A stretch of DNA of 64,000 nt, from assembly GCF_000196675.2 (NCBI RefSeq), contig NC_015312.1, forward strand, positions 496,001 through 560,000. The letters run 5' to 3'. Under the pieces are notes generated by a model, which was given only the letters and a program-made list of their open reading frames with translations, had not been told where the DNA came from and did not search any database. The DNA is from Pseudonocardia benzenivorans CB1190. GTDB taxonomy: Bacteria > Actinomycetota > Actinomycetes > Mycobacteriales > Pseudonocardiaceae. The position numbers and the translations under genes are program-made. Shown in pieces: positions 44,714 through 52,382 of the stretch. Each line of letters starts with the position of its first letter. The first letter of the stretch is position 1.

Positions 44714-46360
44714 ATGTCGATCTCGGACCAGTCGATCTCGGAGCCCGCCGTGGCACTGCCTGCGGCCTCCTACTGGCCCGCCACCACGGACGTCGATCTC
44801 GATGTGACGACGGTCGGCGCGCTGCTGCGCCGCGTCGCCACCGAGGTGCCCGACCGGATCGGGCTGGTCGACGGGCCGGCCGACCCCGCGCAGCGCCGTC
44901 GCTGGACCTACGCCGAGATGCTCGACGCGGCCGAGTCTGTCGCCGCCGCGCTGCTGGCCCGCTTCCGGCCCGGGGAGCGCGTCGCGGTCTGGGAGTCCAA
45001 CCGCGCCGAGTGGGTGCTGCTGCAGATGGGCGCTGCGCTCGCGGGCATCGTCGTCGTCACGATCAATCCGCAGTACCGCACCGAGGAGCTGCGCTACGCG
45101 CTGGGCCAGTCCGGCAGCGTCGGGATCGTGCACGGCACCGAGCACCGCGGGGTCTCGATGACCGGCATCGTCGAGAGCGTCCGCGACGAGCTGCCCGACC
45201 TGCGCGAGACGATCTGCTTCGCCGACTGGGACGCGTTCGTCGCGAGCGGCGATCGTTCGACGCCGCTGCCCGACGTCTCGCCCGACGACCCGAACCTGAT
45301 CATCTACACCTCCGGGACGACGGGATTCGCCAAGGGCGCCCTGCTGCACAACCTCGGCGTCGTCAACGCCTCGCGGCTCTCCGCCGAGCGTGCCGGCTTC
45401 CGCGACGGCGACGCCTGGATCAACCCGATCCCCCTGTTCCACACCGGTGGCGGGGTGCTCGCGAGCATCGGCACGCTGGCCCGGCGCGGCGTGCACGTCG
45501 TGGTCCCGCAGTTCGACCCGGCACTGGTGCTGGAGCTGATGGAGACCGAGCGGGGCGCGCTGATCCTCACCGTGCCGACGATCCTGCTCGGTCTGCTCGA
45601 CCATCCCGACCGGCCGGCGCGGGACGTGTCGGCCCTGCGCACGGTCATGTGCGGCGGCGCGAAGGTCCCGGCCGACCTGGTGCGGCGCACCAAGTCCACC
45701 TGGGGCTGCGACTTCTCGATCCTGTTCGGGCAGGCCGAGATGCACGGCGTGCTGACCCAGACCTTCCCCACCGACTCCGACGACGACCAGGCCGAGACGC
45801 TCGGGCGGCCGATGCCGCACGTCGAGGTCAAGATCGCCGACCCCTCGGGCGCGCCGGTCGCGGTCGGTGCCGAGGGCGAGATCTGCGCCCGCGGCTACCA
45901 GAACATGATGGGCTACTGGAACATGTCCGACGCGACGGGCGCGACGATCGACGCCGACGGCTGGCTGCACAGCGGCGACGTCGGGACCATGGACGAGCGC
46001 GGGTACCTGCGGATCGCGGGACGGCTCAAGGACCTCGTGATCCGCGGCGGCGAGAACATCCATCCCCTCGAGGTCGAGGAGCTGCTGCTCGAGCACGAGA
46101 AGGTCGCCGAGGTCGCGATCATCGGGATCCCGGACCCGAAGTGGGGGGAGCAGGTCGGCGCGGTCGTCCAGTCGGCCGACCCGACCGACCCGCCCACCCC
46201 CGACGAGCTGTTCACGTTCTGCCGCAGCAGGTTGGCGCCGTTCAAGACGCCGAAGCTGTGGTACTTCGTCGACACCTTCCCGCGCACGCCCTCGGGGAAG
46301 ATCCAGAAGTTCGTGCTCCGCGACCGGGTGGCGTCCGGCGAACTCCGTGAGTGGCAATAG
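44714..46360 (+). CDS. Acyl-CoA synthetase (AMP-binding), ligase 1
   Basis: A 548-residue ANL-family ligase that activates a carboxylic acid to its CoA thioester through an acyl-AMP. The P-loop is LIIYTSGTTGFAKGALL, core motif FGQAEMHGV, adenine/ribose motif GWLHSGDVGTMDERGYLRIAGRLKDL, and the C-terminal catalytic Lys is in PRTPSGKIQKFVL. The length and ends fit medium- or long-chain or aromatic acyl-CoA ligases of the FadD type. It is preceded by operator A and followed by a strong hairpin. Confidence 0.92.
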   Translation: MSISDQSISEPAVALPAASYWPATTDVDLDVTTVGALLRRVATEVPDRIGLVDGPADPAQRRRWTYAEMLDAAESVAAALLARFRPGERVAVWESNRAEWVLLQMGAALAGIVVVTINPQYRTEELRYALGQSGSVGIVHGTEHRGVSMTGIVESVRDELPDLRETICFADWDAFVASGDRSTPLPDVSPDDPNLIIYTSGTTGFAKGALLHNLGVVNASRLSAERAGFRDGDAWINPIPLFHTGGGVLASIGTLARRGVHVVVPQFDPALVLELMETERGALILTVPTILLGLLDHPDRPARDVSALRTVMCGGAKVPADLVRRTKSTWGCDFSILFGQAEMHGVLTQTFPTDSDDDQAETLGRPMPHVEVKIADPSGAPVAVGAEGEICARGYQNMMGYWNMSDATGATIDADGWLHSGDVGTMDERGYLRIAGRLKDLVIRGGENIHPLEVEELLLEHEKVAEVAIIGIPDPKWGEQVGAVVQSADPTDPPTPDELFTFCRSRLAPFKTPKLWYFVDTFPRTPSGKIQKFVLRDRVASGELREWQ

Positions 46361-46384
46361 TCGCCGGAGCGACTATCGCCACTC
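46349..46384 (+). terminator. Long hairpin at end of ligase 1 gene
   Basis: Sixteen-base arms (GAGTGGCAATAGTCGC and GCGACTATCGCCACTC, one mismatch) enclose CGGA. The stem includes the last codons and stop of the ligase. There is no U tract, which is common in actinobacteria. It separates the ligase from the convergent SDR gene and could end both transcripts. Confidence 0.65.
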
Positions 46385-46463
46385 GCGAGCTTTCAGAACG
46401 TCGCGGCCCGCTCCGCCGGCATGAGGCAGGTCAGGTTCGCGTCGGCGCACAGAATCTGCGGCA

Positions 46464-47378
46464 TCACGGGCGATTGCCCCACATGTCGGCGTTCTTCGCT
46501 GCCTGCGCCACCAGGTCCGGCACGACCTCGCCCAGTTCCTCGGCGTCCCAGCGGGCGCCCTTGTCGGCCGACGGTCCGGCGCTCCAGCCCTCGGCGACGC
46601 TGATCCGCCCGCCCCAGACGTTGAACACCCGGCCGGTGATCCCGGCCGACTGAGTCGAGCCGAGCCAGACGACGAGCGGGGCCACGTTCTCGGGTGCCAT
46701 CTCGTCGAAGTCGGAGCCGGGCCCGGTGACCCCGTCGAGCACCGCGAGGTTCTCGGTCATCCGGGTGCGCGCACCGGGCGCGATCGCGTTGACGGTGACG
46801 CCGTAGCGCTGCAGCTCGGTCGCGGCGATGACGGTCAGCGCGGCGATCCCGGCCTTGGCCGCGCCGTAGCCGGTCTGGCCGACGTTGCCGTAGAGCCCGG
46901 ACGGCGACGACGTGCTGATCACGCGCGCGTCGACGGGGTCGCCGGCCTTCGACCGCTCCCGCCAGTGCCGGGCCGCCGCCCGCGTGCACGCGAAGACGCT
47001 GCGCAGGTGGACGCGCAGGACCTCGTCCCATTCCTCGTCGGCGGTGTTGACCAGCATCCGGTCGCGCAGGATGCCCGCGTTGTTGACGAGCACGTCCAGT
47101 CCGCCGAACTCGCGCAGCGCGGTCGCGACCGCGGCGTCGGCACCGTCGGTGGAGGCCGCGTCGGAATACGACGCGACAGCCGAGCCGCCCGCCGCGCGGA
47201 TCTCGGCGACGACGGCGTCGGCGGGCTCGGGGGAGCCGCCCGTTCCGTCGACCTCCACACCCGGGTCGTTGACGACGACGCGCGCGCCCTGCCGGGCGAA
47301 CTCCACCGCGTGCGCGCGGCCGATGCCGCGGCCCGCGCCGGTGACAAGAACGGTCCTGCCTGCGCAGAGGTCTCCCAT
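46464..47378 (-). CDS. SDR, 3-hydroxyacyl-CoA dehydrogenase type (17-beta-HSD4-like)
   Basis: A 304-residue short-chain dehydrogenase. The cofactor motif is VLVTGAGRGIGRAHAVEFAR with the VVVNDPG sequence typical of the multifunctional enzyme type 2/HSD17B4 group that oxidises (3R)-hydroxyacyl-CoA with NAD. NNAG, the STSSPSG Ser, and YGAAK (catalytic Tyr/Lys) are present. The C-terminal 60 residues are longer than in simple SDRs. It is cotranscribed with the NTF2-like gene from operator B and likely acts in beta-oxidation of the cluster substrate. Confidence 0.88.
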   Translation of the reverse strand: MGDLCAGRTVLVTGAGRGIGRAHAVEFARQGARVVVNDPGVEVDGTGGSPEPADAVVAEIRAAGGSAVASYSDAASTDGADAAVATALREFGGLDVLVNNAGILRDRMLVNTADEEWDEVLRVHLRSVFACTRAAARHWRERSKAGDPVDARVISTSSPSGLYGNVGQTGYGAAKAGIAALTVIAATELQRYGVTVNAIAPGARTRMTENLAVLDGVTGPGSDFDEMAPENVAPLVVWLGSTQSAGITGRVFNVWGGRISVAEGWSAGPSADKGARWDAEELGEVVPDLVAQAAKNADMWGNRP

Positions 47379-47401
47379 GGCGTGCCTTCCGAGAGGGGGT
47401 G

Positions 47402-47776
47402 TCAGCGGGGCGACCCGTCGAGGTACTCGTCGAGCCGGGTGATCAGGCCTGTCTCGTCGACGCGGCCCACGACGCAGACCGCGTACTCCGCGGTCGTCGT
47501 GCCGGCGGCGTCGTGGAACCGGACGGTGTGCTGCTCGCAGAAACCGTCGGGTGCGACGAGCCGCCGCACGTCGGCGTAGGAGAACCCGCCGGTGCGCCGC
47601 AGCTTTCCGGTGTAGCGGATGACCTGTTCGACGTCGCGTTCGCCGCCGTCGACGTTCTGCCAGAACACCGCGCCCTCGGCGACTGCGGCGCGCATGCCGT
47701 CCCAGTCGCCGGCCGCGGCAGCGGTGAAGAACGTGTCTGCGGCGCGCGCGGCGGCCGGTTCGGACGTCGTGGTCAC
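47402..47776 (-). CDS. NTF2/SnoaL-like protein of the acyl-CoA cluster
   Basis: A 124-residue NTF2-fold protein (ADTFFTAAAAGDWDGMRAAV, DVEQVIRYTGKLRRTGGFSY, LDEYLDGSP). Members serve as delta-isomerases, hydratases or ligand carriers. GTG 47776 lies six bases after -10 TAGCGT, with TTGATT 17 bases farther upstream, so the mRNA looks leaderless and its promoter overlaps operator B. It is the first gene before the SDR (23-base gap). Confidence 0.8.
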   Translation of the reverse strand: MTTTSEPAAARAADTFFTAAAAGDWDGMRAAVAEGAVFWQNVDGGERDVEQVIRYTGKLRRTGGFSYADVRRLVAPDGFCEQHTVRFHDAAGTTTAEYAVCVVGRVDETGLITRLDEYLDGSPR

Positions 47777-47782
47777 GAGCGG

Positions 47783-47825
47783 ACGCTAACCGAACTTGAC
47801 GTCGAAATCAATTAGTGCGTAGCCT
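47783..47825. promoter_or_regulatory. Cluster operator B with divergent promoters
   Basis: TTGACGTCGAAATCAA (47796-47811) differs from the ideal palindrome at two positions. Plus strand: -35 TTGACG, 18 bases, -10 TAGCCT (47820-47825), serving the biotin-carrier operon. Minus strand: TTGATT within the same palindrome, 17 bases, -10 TAGCGT (47783-47788), serving the NTF2-like and SDR genes. One bound regulator would close both. Confidence 0.8.
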
Positions 47826-47846
47826 CCGGCCCGTGGAGGACCACTC

Positions 47847-48101
47847 GTGACCGCGACGATCCGTGAGGAGGTCCGGGCCGAGCTCGTCGCCTCCGTTCTC
47901 GAGGTCAGCGCGACCGCGGGCGTGCGCGTCGCCGGCGGGCAGGCCATCGTGCTCCTCGAGTCGATGAAGATGGAGATACCGGTGGTGAGCGAGACCGGGG
48001 GCACTGTCGTGTCGGTCGCCGTCGCGGTGGGCGACGTCGTGCAGAGCGGTGACCTCATCGCGGTCGTCGACGCCGGCGAGCCCGAGGAGAGCTCTCGATG
48101 A
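47847..48101 (+). CDS. Free-standing biotin carrier protein
   Basis: An 84-residue biotinyl domain. The biotinylation site is LLESMKMEIPV (Lys41 of the MKM), with the two hammerhead halves (VLEVSATAGVRVAGGQAIVL and GGTVVSVAVAVGDVVQSGDL). It resembles the small mycobacterial biotinylated protein TB7.3. It may serve the carboxyltransferase at 61974 in the same regulon. No biotin carboxylase gene is in the window. GTG 47847 is the start, and its stop overlaps the next start (ATGA). Confidence 0.88.
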   Translation: MTATIREEVRAELVASVLEVSATAGVRVAGGQAIVLLESMKMEIPVVSETGGTVVSVAVAVGDVVQSGDLIAVVDAGEPEESSR

Positions 48102-48895
48102 GCTACCGCACGATCCGCTACGAGACCGTCGACCGGGTCGGCTGGCTGACCCTCGCCCGCCCCGAGGCGCTGAACGCCTACACGACCGTCATGTGCGACG
48201 AGATCGTCGACGTGCTGGCCGGCTACCAGGCCGACGACGACACCCGCGTGCTGGTGATCACCGGCGAGGGCCGGGCGTTCTGCGCGGGCGGCGACGTCCG
48301 CAACACCGACGAGGTCGAGGAGGCGCACCGCCGCCAGCTGGGCCACGCCATGGTGATGCGCGAGGGGATGCACCGCGTCGGGCGCCTGCTGCACGGCCTC
48401 GACAAGCCGACGATCGCGATGGTCAACGGCGTCGCCGTCGCGGGCGGGCTCACCCTCGCGCTGCTGTGCGACCTGCGCGTGGCCGGGGCGAGCGCCCGGC
48501 TCGGCGACACGAGCGGGCGCGTCGGGCTGCTGCCCGACGAGGGCGGTGCGTGGCTGTTCCCGCGCGCCATGGGCATGGAGGCCGCGCTGCGGATGACCCT
48601 GCTCGGTGAGATCTACGACGCCGAACGTGCCCGCGAGCTGGGCCTGGTCGGTGAGGTCGTGCCCGACGAGACGCTGCGCGAGCACACCGCCGCGCTCGCC
48701 GCGGCGCTGGCGGCCAGGGCGCCGCTGGCCGTGCGGGTCGCGAAGAAGCTGATGCTGCGGGCGGCGGGCACGTCGTTCGACCACGCGCTGGGGGACGCCG
48801 AGTTCGCCGTCGACGTCGTCAACGGCAGCGCCGACGTCGCCGAGGGCGTGGCGGCGTTCGTCGAGAAGCGGCGGCCGCGCTTCGAGGGCCGGTGA
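48098..48895 (+). CDS. Enoyl-CoA hydratase/isomerase (crotonase) 1
   Basis: A 265-residue crotonase. The oxyanion-hole segment is GRAFCAGGDVRNTDE and the second active-site region GVAVAGGLTLALLCDL; RVGLLPDEGGAWLFPRAMG carries one acidic catalytic residue. It adds water to, or isomerises, an enoyl-CoA. It overlaps the biotin-carrier gene upstream and the MaoC-like gene downstream, each by four bases, in one coupled operon. Confidence 0.9.
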   Translation: MSYRTIRYETVDRVGWLTLARPEALNAYTTVMCDEIVDVLAGYQADDDTRVLVITGEGRAFCAGGDVRNTDEVEEAHRRQLGHAMVMREGMHRVGRLLHGLDKPTIAMVNGVAVAGGLTLALLCDLRVAGASARLGDTSGRVGLLPDEGGAWLFPRAMGMEAALRMTLLGEIYDAERARELGLVGEVVPDETLREHTAALAAALAARAPLAVRVAKKLMLRAAGTSFDHALGDAEFAVDVVNGSADVAEGVAAFVEKRRPRFEGR

Positions 48896-49335
48896 CCCGG
48901 GTCTTCGCGACGGCCGACGAGCTCGTCGCCGCGGTGGGCCGTGACCTCGGTGCCGGCGGTTGGATCCGGATCGACCCCGACCGGGTCCGGACGTTCGCCC
49001 GCGTCACCGGCGACCGTGCCTGGGACGGCGGCGTTCCCGGCACGCTCGTCCTCTCCTACGCCGCCGCGTCGCTCACCGAGCTCTTCGCGGTCCCCGGCGC
49101 GTCGACGGGTGTCAACTACGGCCTCGACGACGTCCGGTTCGGCGACCCGGTTCCCGTCGGCACGCGGGTGCGGCTGCACGCCCGGATCGACGACGCCACG
49201 CCCGGACGCGCAGGCGCGGTCCAGGTCGCGGTGGCCGTCGCCGTCGAGCGCGCCGACACCACCGAGCTCGCCTGCGGCGCGCGGTTGTTGGCGCGCTTCC
49301 ACTTCGACCCGACGACGCAGGAGGCAGCGCGGTGA
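48892..49335 (+). CDS. MaoC/hotdog-like protein lacking the hydratase motif
   Basis: A 147-residue hotdog-fold protein similar to MaoC R-specific hydratases: VRTFARVTGDRAW, TLVLSYAAASLTELF, GVNYGLDDVRFGDPVPVGTRV. In active members the stretch after TGD reads HQWIHVDPERA and supplies Asp and His. Here it is RAWDGGVPG, shortened and without His. The protein may bind an acyl-CoA, act as a thioesterase-like or structural subunit, or be inactive. GTG 48892 and the 3' end overlap its neighbours by four bases. Confidence 0.78.
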   Translation: MTRVFATADELVAAVGRDLGAGGWIRIDPDRVRTFARVTGDRAWDGGVPGTLVLSYAAASLTELFAVPGASTGVNYGLDDVRFGDPVPVGTRVRLHARIDDATPGRAGAVQVAVAVAVERADTTELACGARLLARFHFDPTTQEAAR

Positions 49336-50408
49336 ACGAGGAGCCCGCAGAGGTCGCGGCCGTCCGGCCGGGCGAGGAGCTCGACTGGGCCGCGCTGGAG
49401 CGCTACCTGCGCGGGAACGTCGAGGGGCTGGCGGGGCCGTTCGCGGTCGAGCAGTTCCCCAACGGCTCGGCCAACCTGACCTACCGGGTCACGGTCGGCG
49501 AGAGGCGGCTGGTCGTCCGGCGGCCGCCCTTCGGCGAGATCGCACCGGGCGCGCACGACATGCGCCGGGAGCACACGACGCTCGCGTCGTTGTGGCGGGC
49601 GTTCCCGCGGGCGCCACGCGCGCTGGCGTTCTGCGACGACCATGCCGTCATCGGCTCGGACTTCCTCGTCGTCGAGTACCGGCCGGGTGTCGTCGTCTGG
49701 GGGGCGGTGCCGTCGTCGATGGCGGACCAGCCCGACGCAGCCCGGCGGATCGGGTTCGCGGTCGTCGACGCACTGGCCGACCTGCATCTCGTCGATCCGG
49801 CGGCGTGCGGTCTCGACGGCCTCGGCAAGCCCGACGGCTTCCTGGAGCGCCAGGTCGCCGGGTGGCGACGACGATGGGAACGCGTCGGTGGCGACGCGGG
49901 CGCGCTCGCCGGCCGCATCGACGGCATCGGCGAGCACCTGACGTCGACGATGCCGACCTCGTCGCGGACCGCGGTCCTGCACAACGACTTCAAGGTCGAC
50001 AACTGCCAGTTCGCGGCGGGTGAGCCCGACACGGTCGTGTCCGTCTTCGACTGGGACATGGCGACGCTGGGCGACCCGATGGTCGATCTCGGCATCCTGC
50101 TCAACTACTGGCCCGATCCCTCGGACCCGCCGGACGCCCGCGCGGTCACCCCACCCGGTCTGGAGGCGATCGGACTCCCGACGCGCCGCGAGATCGTCGA
50201 CCGCTACGCCGAGCGCACAGGTCACGACGTCGGCGACAGCGCCTGGTACGAGGCCTTCGCCGCGTGGAAGACGATCGTCGTGCTCCAGCAGCTGCACAGC
50301 CGCTGGTTGCGCGGGGAGAGCACCGACCCGCGGATGGCAGAGCGCGGCGAGCTGATCCCCCCACTGGTCCGCCGCGCGACGTCGATCCTCGCGGGAGCCG
50401 CCGGCTGA
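49332..50408 (+). CDS. ACAD10-type aminoglycoside phosphotransferase-family kinase
   Basis: A 358-residue APH-fold protein with FPNGSANLTYRVTVGERRLV (nucleotide loop), VLHNDFKVDNCQF (Brenner motif HxDxxxxN) and VFDWDMATLGDPMVDLG (metal-binding Asp). Such proteins are fused to or sit beside acyl-CoA dehydrogenases (ACAD10/11, mycobacterial FadE36). The human proteins phosphorylate 4-hydroxyacyl-CoA, allowing its conversion for beta-oxidation. A role in a hydroxy-acid branch of the cluster is plausible. Start GTG 49332 overlaps the MaoC-like stop. Confidence 0.88.
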   Translation: MNEEPAEVAAVRPGEELDWAALERYLRGNVEGLAGPFAVEQFPNGSANLTYRVTVGERRLVVRRPPFGEIAPGAHDMRREHTTLASLWRAFPRAPRALAFCDDHAVIGSDFLVVEYRPGVVVWGAVPSSMADQPDAARRIGFAVVDALADLHLVDPAACGLDGLGKPDGFLERQVAGWRRRWERVGGDAGALAGRIDGIGEHLTSTMPTSSRTAVLHNDFKVDNCQFAAGEPDTVVSVFDWDMATLGDPMVDLGILLNYWPDPSDPPDARAVTPPGLEAIGLPTRREIVDRYAERTGHDVGDSAWYEAFAAWKTIVVLQQLHSRWLRGESTDPRMAERGELIPPLVRRATSILAGAAG

Positions 50409-50569
50409 GGTGGGCCGCGAGGATCCGCCGTGCCGGACCCGCACCGGGACCGGGGCAGATCGCGGTGTTCGCGTCCGTCGTGCCGATCCGGCCTCGGCGG
50501 GCGTAACGCCCCGCTGATCCGGCGCGAACGACGGAGGTCGTCTCCCCACCGACCTCACCTGGAGCGGTC

Positions 50570-51460
50570 ATGTCCGTCGATCCCGGTCAACAGGCCGTCC
50601 CCCCGGGCGGGCCGCCGACCACGGTGCCGATCCCGGGGCAGGCCCCTCCGGTGTGGTTCGGCGGTGCTCCCACACCACCACCGATGCAGCTGCCGATGCC
50701 GCCGCAGATGGCCCCGCCCCCGGCGCCGAGAAGGAGCCGCGCGTGGCTGCCGTTCCTCGTCATCGGCGTCGTCCTCGCCGCGATCGCGGCCACGATCGTC
50801 GTCGTGACGACCGCCGGGGGCCCGGCCGCGGGCGGACCGGACGCGCCGCGCACGTCGGCCACGGTGCCGAACGTCGTCGGCATGCGCGCCGACCAGGCGG
50901 TCGCGGCGCTGAACTCCGCCGGGTTCCGCAACGTCTCGACGTCGTTCACGGGCGAGCTGTGGCAGCGGACCGTGCTGCTGCAGAACCCCGCCGCGCTGAC
51001 GACCGCGCCGCGCGACACCTCGATCGCACTGTCCGTGAGCGTCCCCGCGCCCACCCGCGCGCCGGTGACGACGACGGTCAAGCCCCCACCCGCTCCGGCG
51101 AAGGCGATCACCGCGCGGGAGTGGGCACTGATCGCGCGGAGCCCGGACGCGCACAGCGGCGAGTCCGTCGTCGTCTACGGGCAGGTCACCCAGTTCGACT
51201 CGGCCACCGGGCCGACGGGGTTCCGGGCGAACGTCGACGGGGTGGCGCACAAGGTCAGCTACGGGTACGCGGACTACGACACGAACACGGTCCTGACCGC
51301 GGACACGGCGGCGACGCTGGGCGACCTGGTGAACAAGGACCTGTTCACGGCCGAGGTGACCGTGCTCGGGTCCTACACCTACGAGACGACGATGGGCGGG
51401 TCGATGACGGTGCCGAAGCTGGCGGTCCAGAAGATCACGGTGACGGGTCAGGCGAAGTAG
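50570..51460 (+). CDS. PASTA-domain membrane-anchored protein
   Basis: 296 residues: a Pro-rich cytosolic N-terminus (1-57), one transmembrane helix (AWLPFLVIGVVLAAIAATIV), one extracellular PASTA domain (ATVPNVVGMRADQAVAALNS and FRNVSTSF), a Thr/Pro linker, and a C-terminal beta-rich domain (GESVVVYGQVTQFDSATG, GDLVNKDLFTAEVTVLGSYT) like DUF4352 or OB-type folds. PASTA domains bind peptidoglycan fragments. It stands between cluster operons without its own copy of the cluster operator and may be unrelated to acyl-CoA metabolism. Confidence 0.82.
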   Translation: MSVDPGQQAVPPGGPPTTVPIPGQAPPVWFGGAPTPPPMQLPMPPQMAPPPAPRRSRAWLPFLVIGVVLAAIAATIVVVTTAGGPAAGGPDAPRTSATVPNVVGMRADQAVAALNSAGFRNVSTSFTGELWQRTVLLQNPAALTTAPRDTSIALSVSVPAPTRAPVTTTVKPPPAPAKAITAREWALIARSPDAHSGESVVVYGQVTQFDSATGPTGFRANVDGVAHKVSYGYADYDTNTVLTADTAATLGDLVNKDLFTAEVTVLGSYTYETTMGGSMTVPKLAVQKITVTGQAK

Positions 51461-51532
51461 CGGGACGCCGGGCAGCGCCCGGGCACGCCGGCGGGGCGGG
51501 TGCGCGGGCGGGCTGCCAGGGGCCGTCGGCGG

Positions 51533-52189
51533 TCAGGGCGTCGGGATGCCCAGCGCGTTGGCCCACAGCAGGCTCAGCTGCTGGGCGGCCCGGTCGAGCT
51601 CGAAGTCCTCGTCGCGCAGGCACCAGCGGTAGGCGAAGTTGCTGATCATCCCGGTCAGCGCGGTGGCGGCGTAGCGGGCGTCGATCGCGGGGGAGACCTC
51701 ACCCGCGGCCTGCATCCGCTCGATCGCGCGCACCACCCGGGCGACGGCCCGGTCGGAGGCCTGGCTGCGCAGCTCGGCGACCTCGGGGTTCAGCGTCGCC
51801 GCCTGCTCCCAGACGACCATGATCCCGCGGTTGTCGTAGTAGGCCGTGAGGTACTCGGTGTTGGCGCGCAGGATCCGCGCGTAGGCGTCGTCGCTCGCCG
51901 CGCTCTCCCCGCGGCCGCTGACGCGCAGGTCCTCCTCGAGTTCCTCGATGAGCGCGAGGAAGATCTCGTCCTTGGACTTGAAGTAGGTGTAGAAGCTGCC
52001 GTGCGCGGCGCCGGCCTGGTCGGCGATGTCGGTGATCCGGGCGGCGGTGAACCCGTCGCGGGCGAACACGATGCGGGCGGCGTCCAACAGCGCCTGGCGG
52101 CTGCGACGGCCGCGGGCCGTCGCAGGCACCGCTCTCCTGGCAGGCGGCGCTCCGGCATCGGCCGCCGCGGTCTCGGCCGTCTCGGTCAT
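51533..52189 (-). CDS. TetR-family regulator 1 of the acyl-CoA cluster
   Basis: A 218-residue TetR protein. The HTH region is RQALLDAARIVFARDGFTAA, then RITDIADQAGAAHGSFYTYFKSKDEIFLAL. The C-terminal domain ends QLSLLWANALGIPTP. It is clearly paralogous to the regulator at 63368 (same ITDIA, HG.FYTYF.SK.EIFLA and LSLLWANAL motifs). It is divergent from the ketosynthase across operator C, as expected of a local repressor responding to an acyl-CoA or acid. Confidence 0.9.
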   Translation of the reverse strand: MTETAETAAADAGAPPARRAVPATARGRRSRQALLDAARIVFARDGFTAARITDIADQAGAAHGSFYTYFKSKDEIFLALIEELEEDLRVSGRGESAASDDAYARILRANTEYLTAYYDNRGIMVVWEQAATLNPEVAELRSQASDRAVARVVRAIERMQAAGEVSPAIDARYAATALTGMISNFAYRWCLRDEDFELDRAAQQLSLLWANALGIPTP

Positions 52190-52303
52190 TGGCTGGCACC
52201 TCTCCCCCGACGTCGGCCGTTGCGGGGCGTGTGGCCCCGCACGGGCCGCGTGATCGTATCTCCGGCCCCCGTCGACGGGCGGGCTGCGCGGCTGCCACCG
52301 ATA

Positions 52304-52332
52304 TTGACTTCGACGTCGAGTTCATGCAAGGT
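52304..52332. promoter_or_regulatory. Cluster operator C between TetR 1 and ketosynthase
   Basis: TTGACTTCGACGTCGA (52304-52319) is an imperfect copy of the cluster palindrome. TTGACT can serve as -35, with CAAGGT 17 bases downstream as a weak -10 for the ketosynthase gene. The location between a TetR gene and its neighbour suggests autoregulation. Confidence 0.7.
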
Positions 52333-52382
52333 CGGATTCGTCGGAGTTGGCTCGAGGCATGGCTCGGCGGAAGAGGTTCGGC

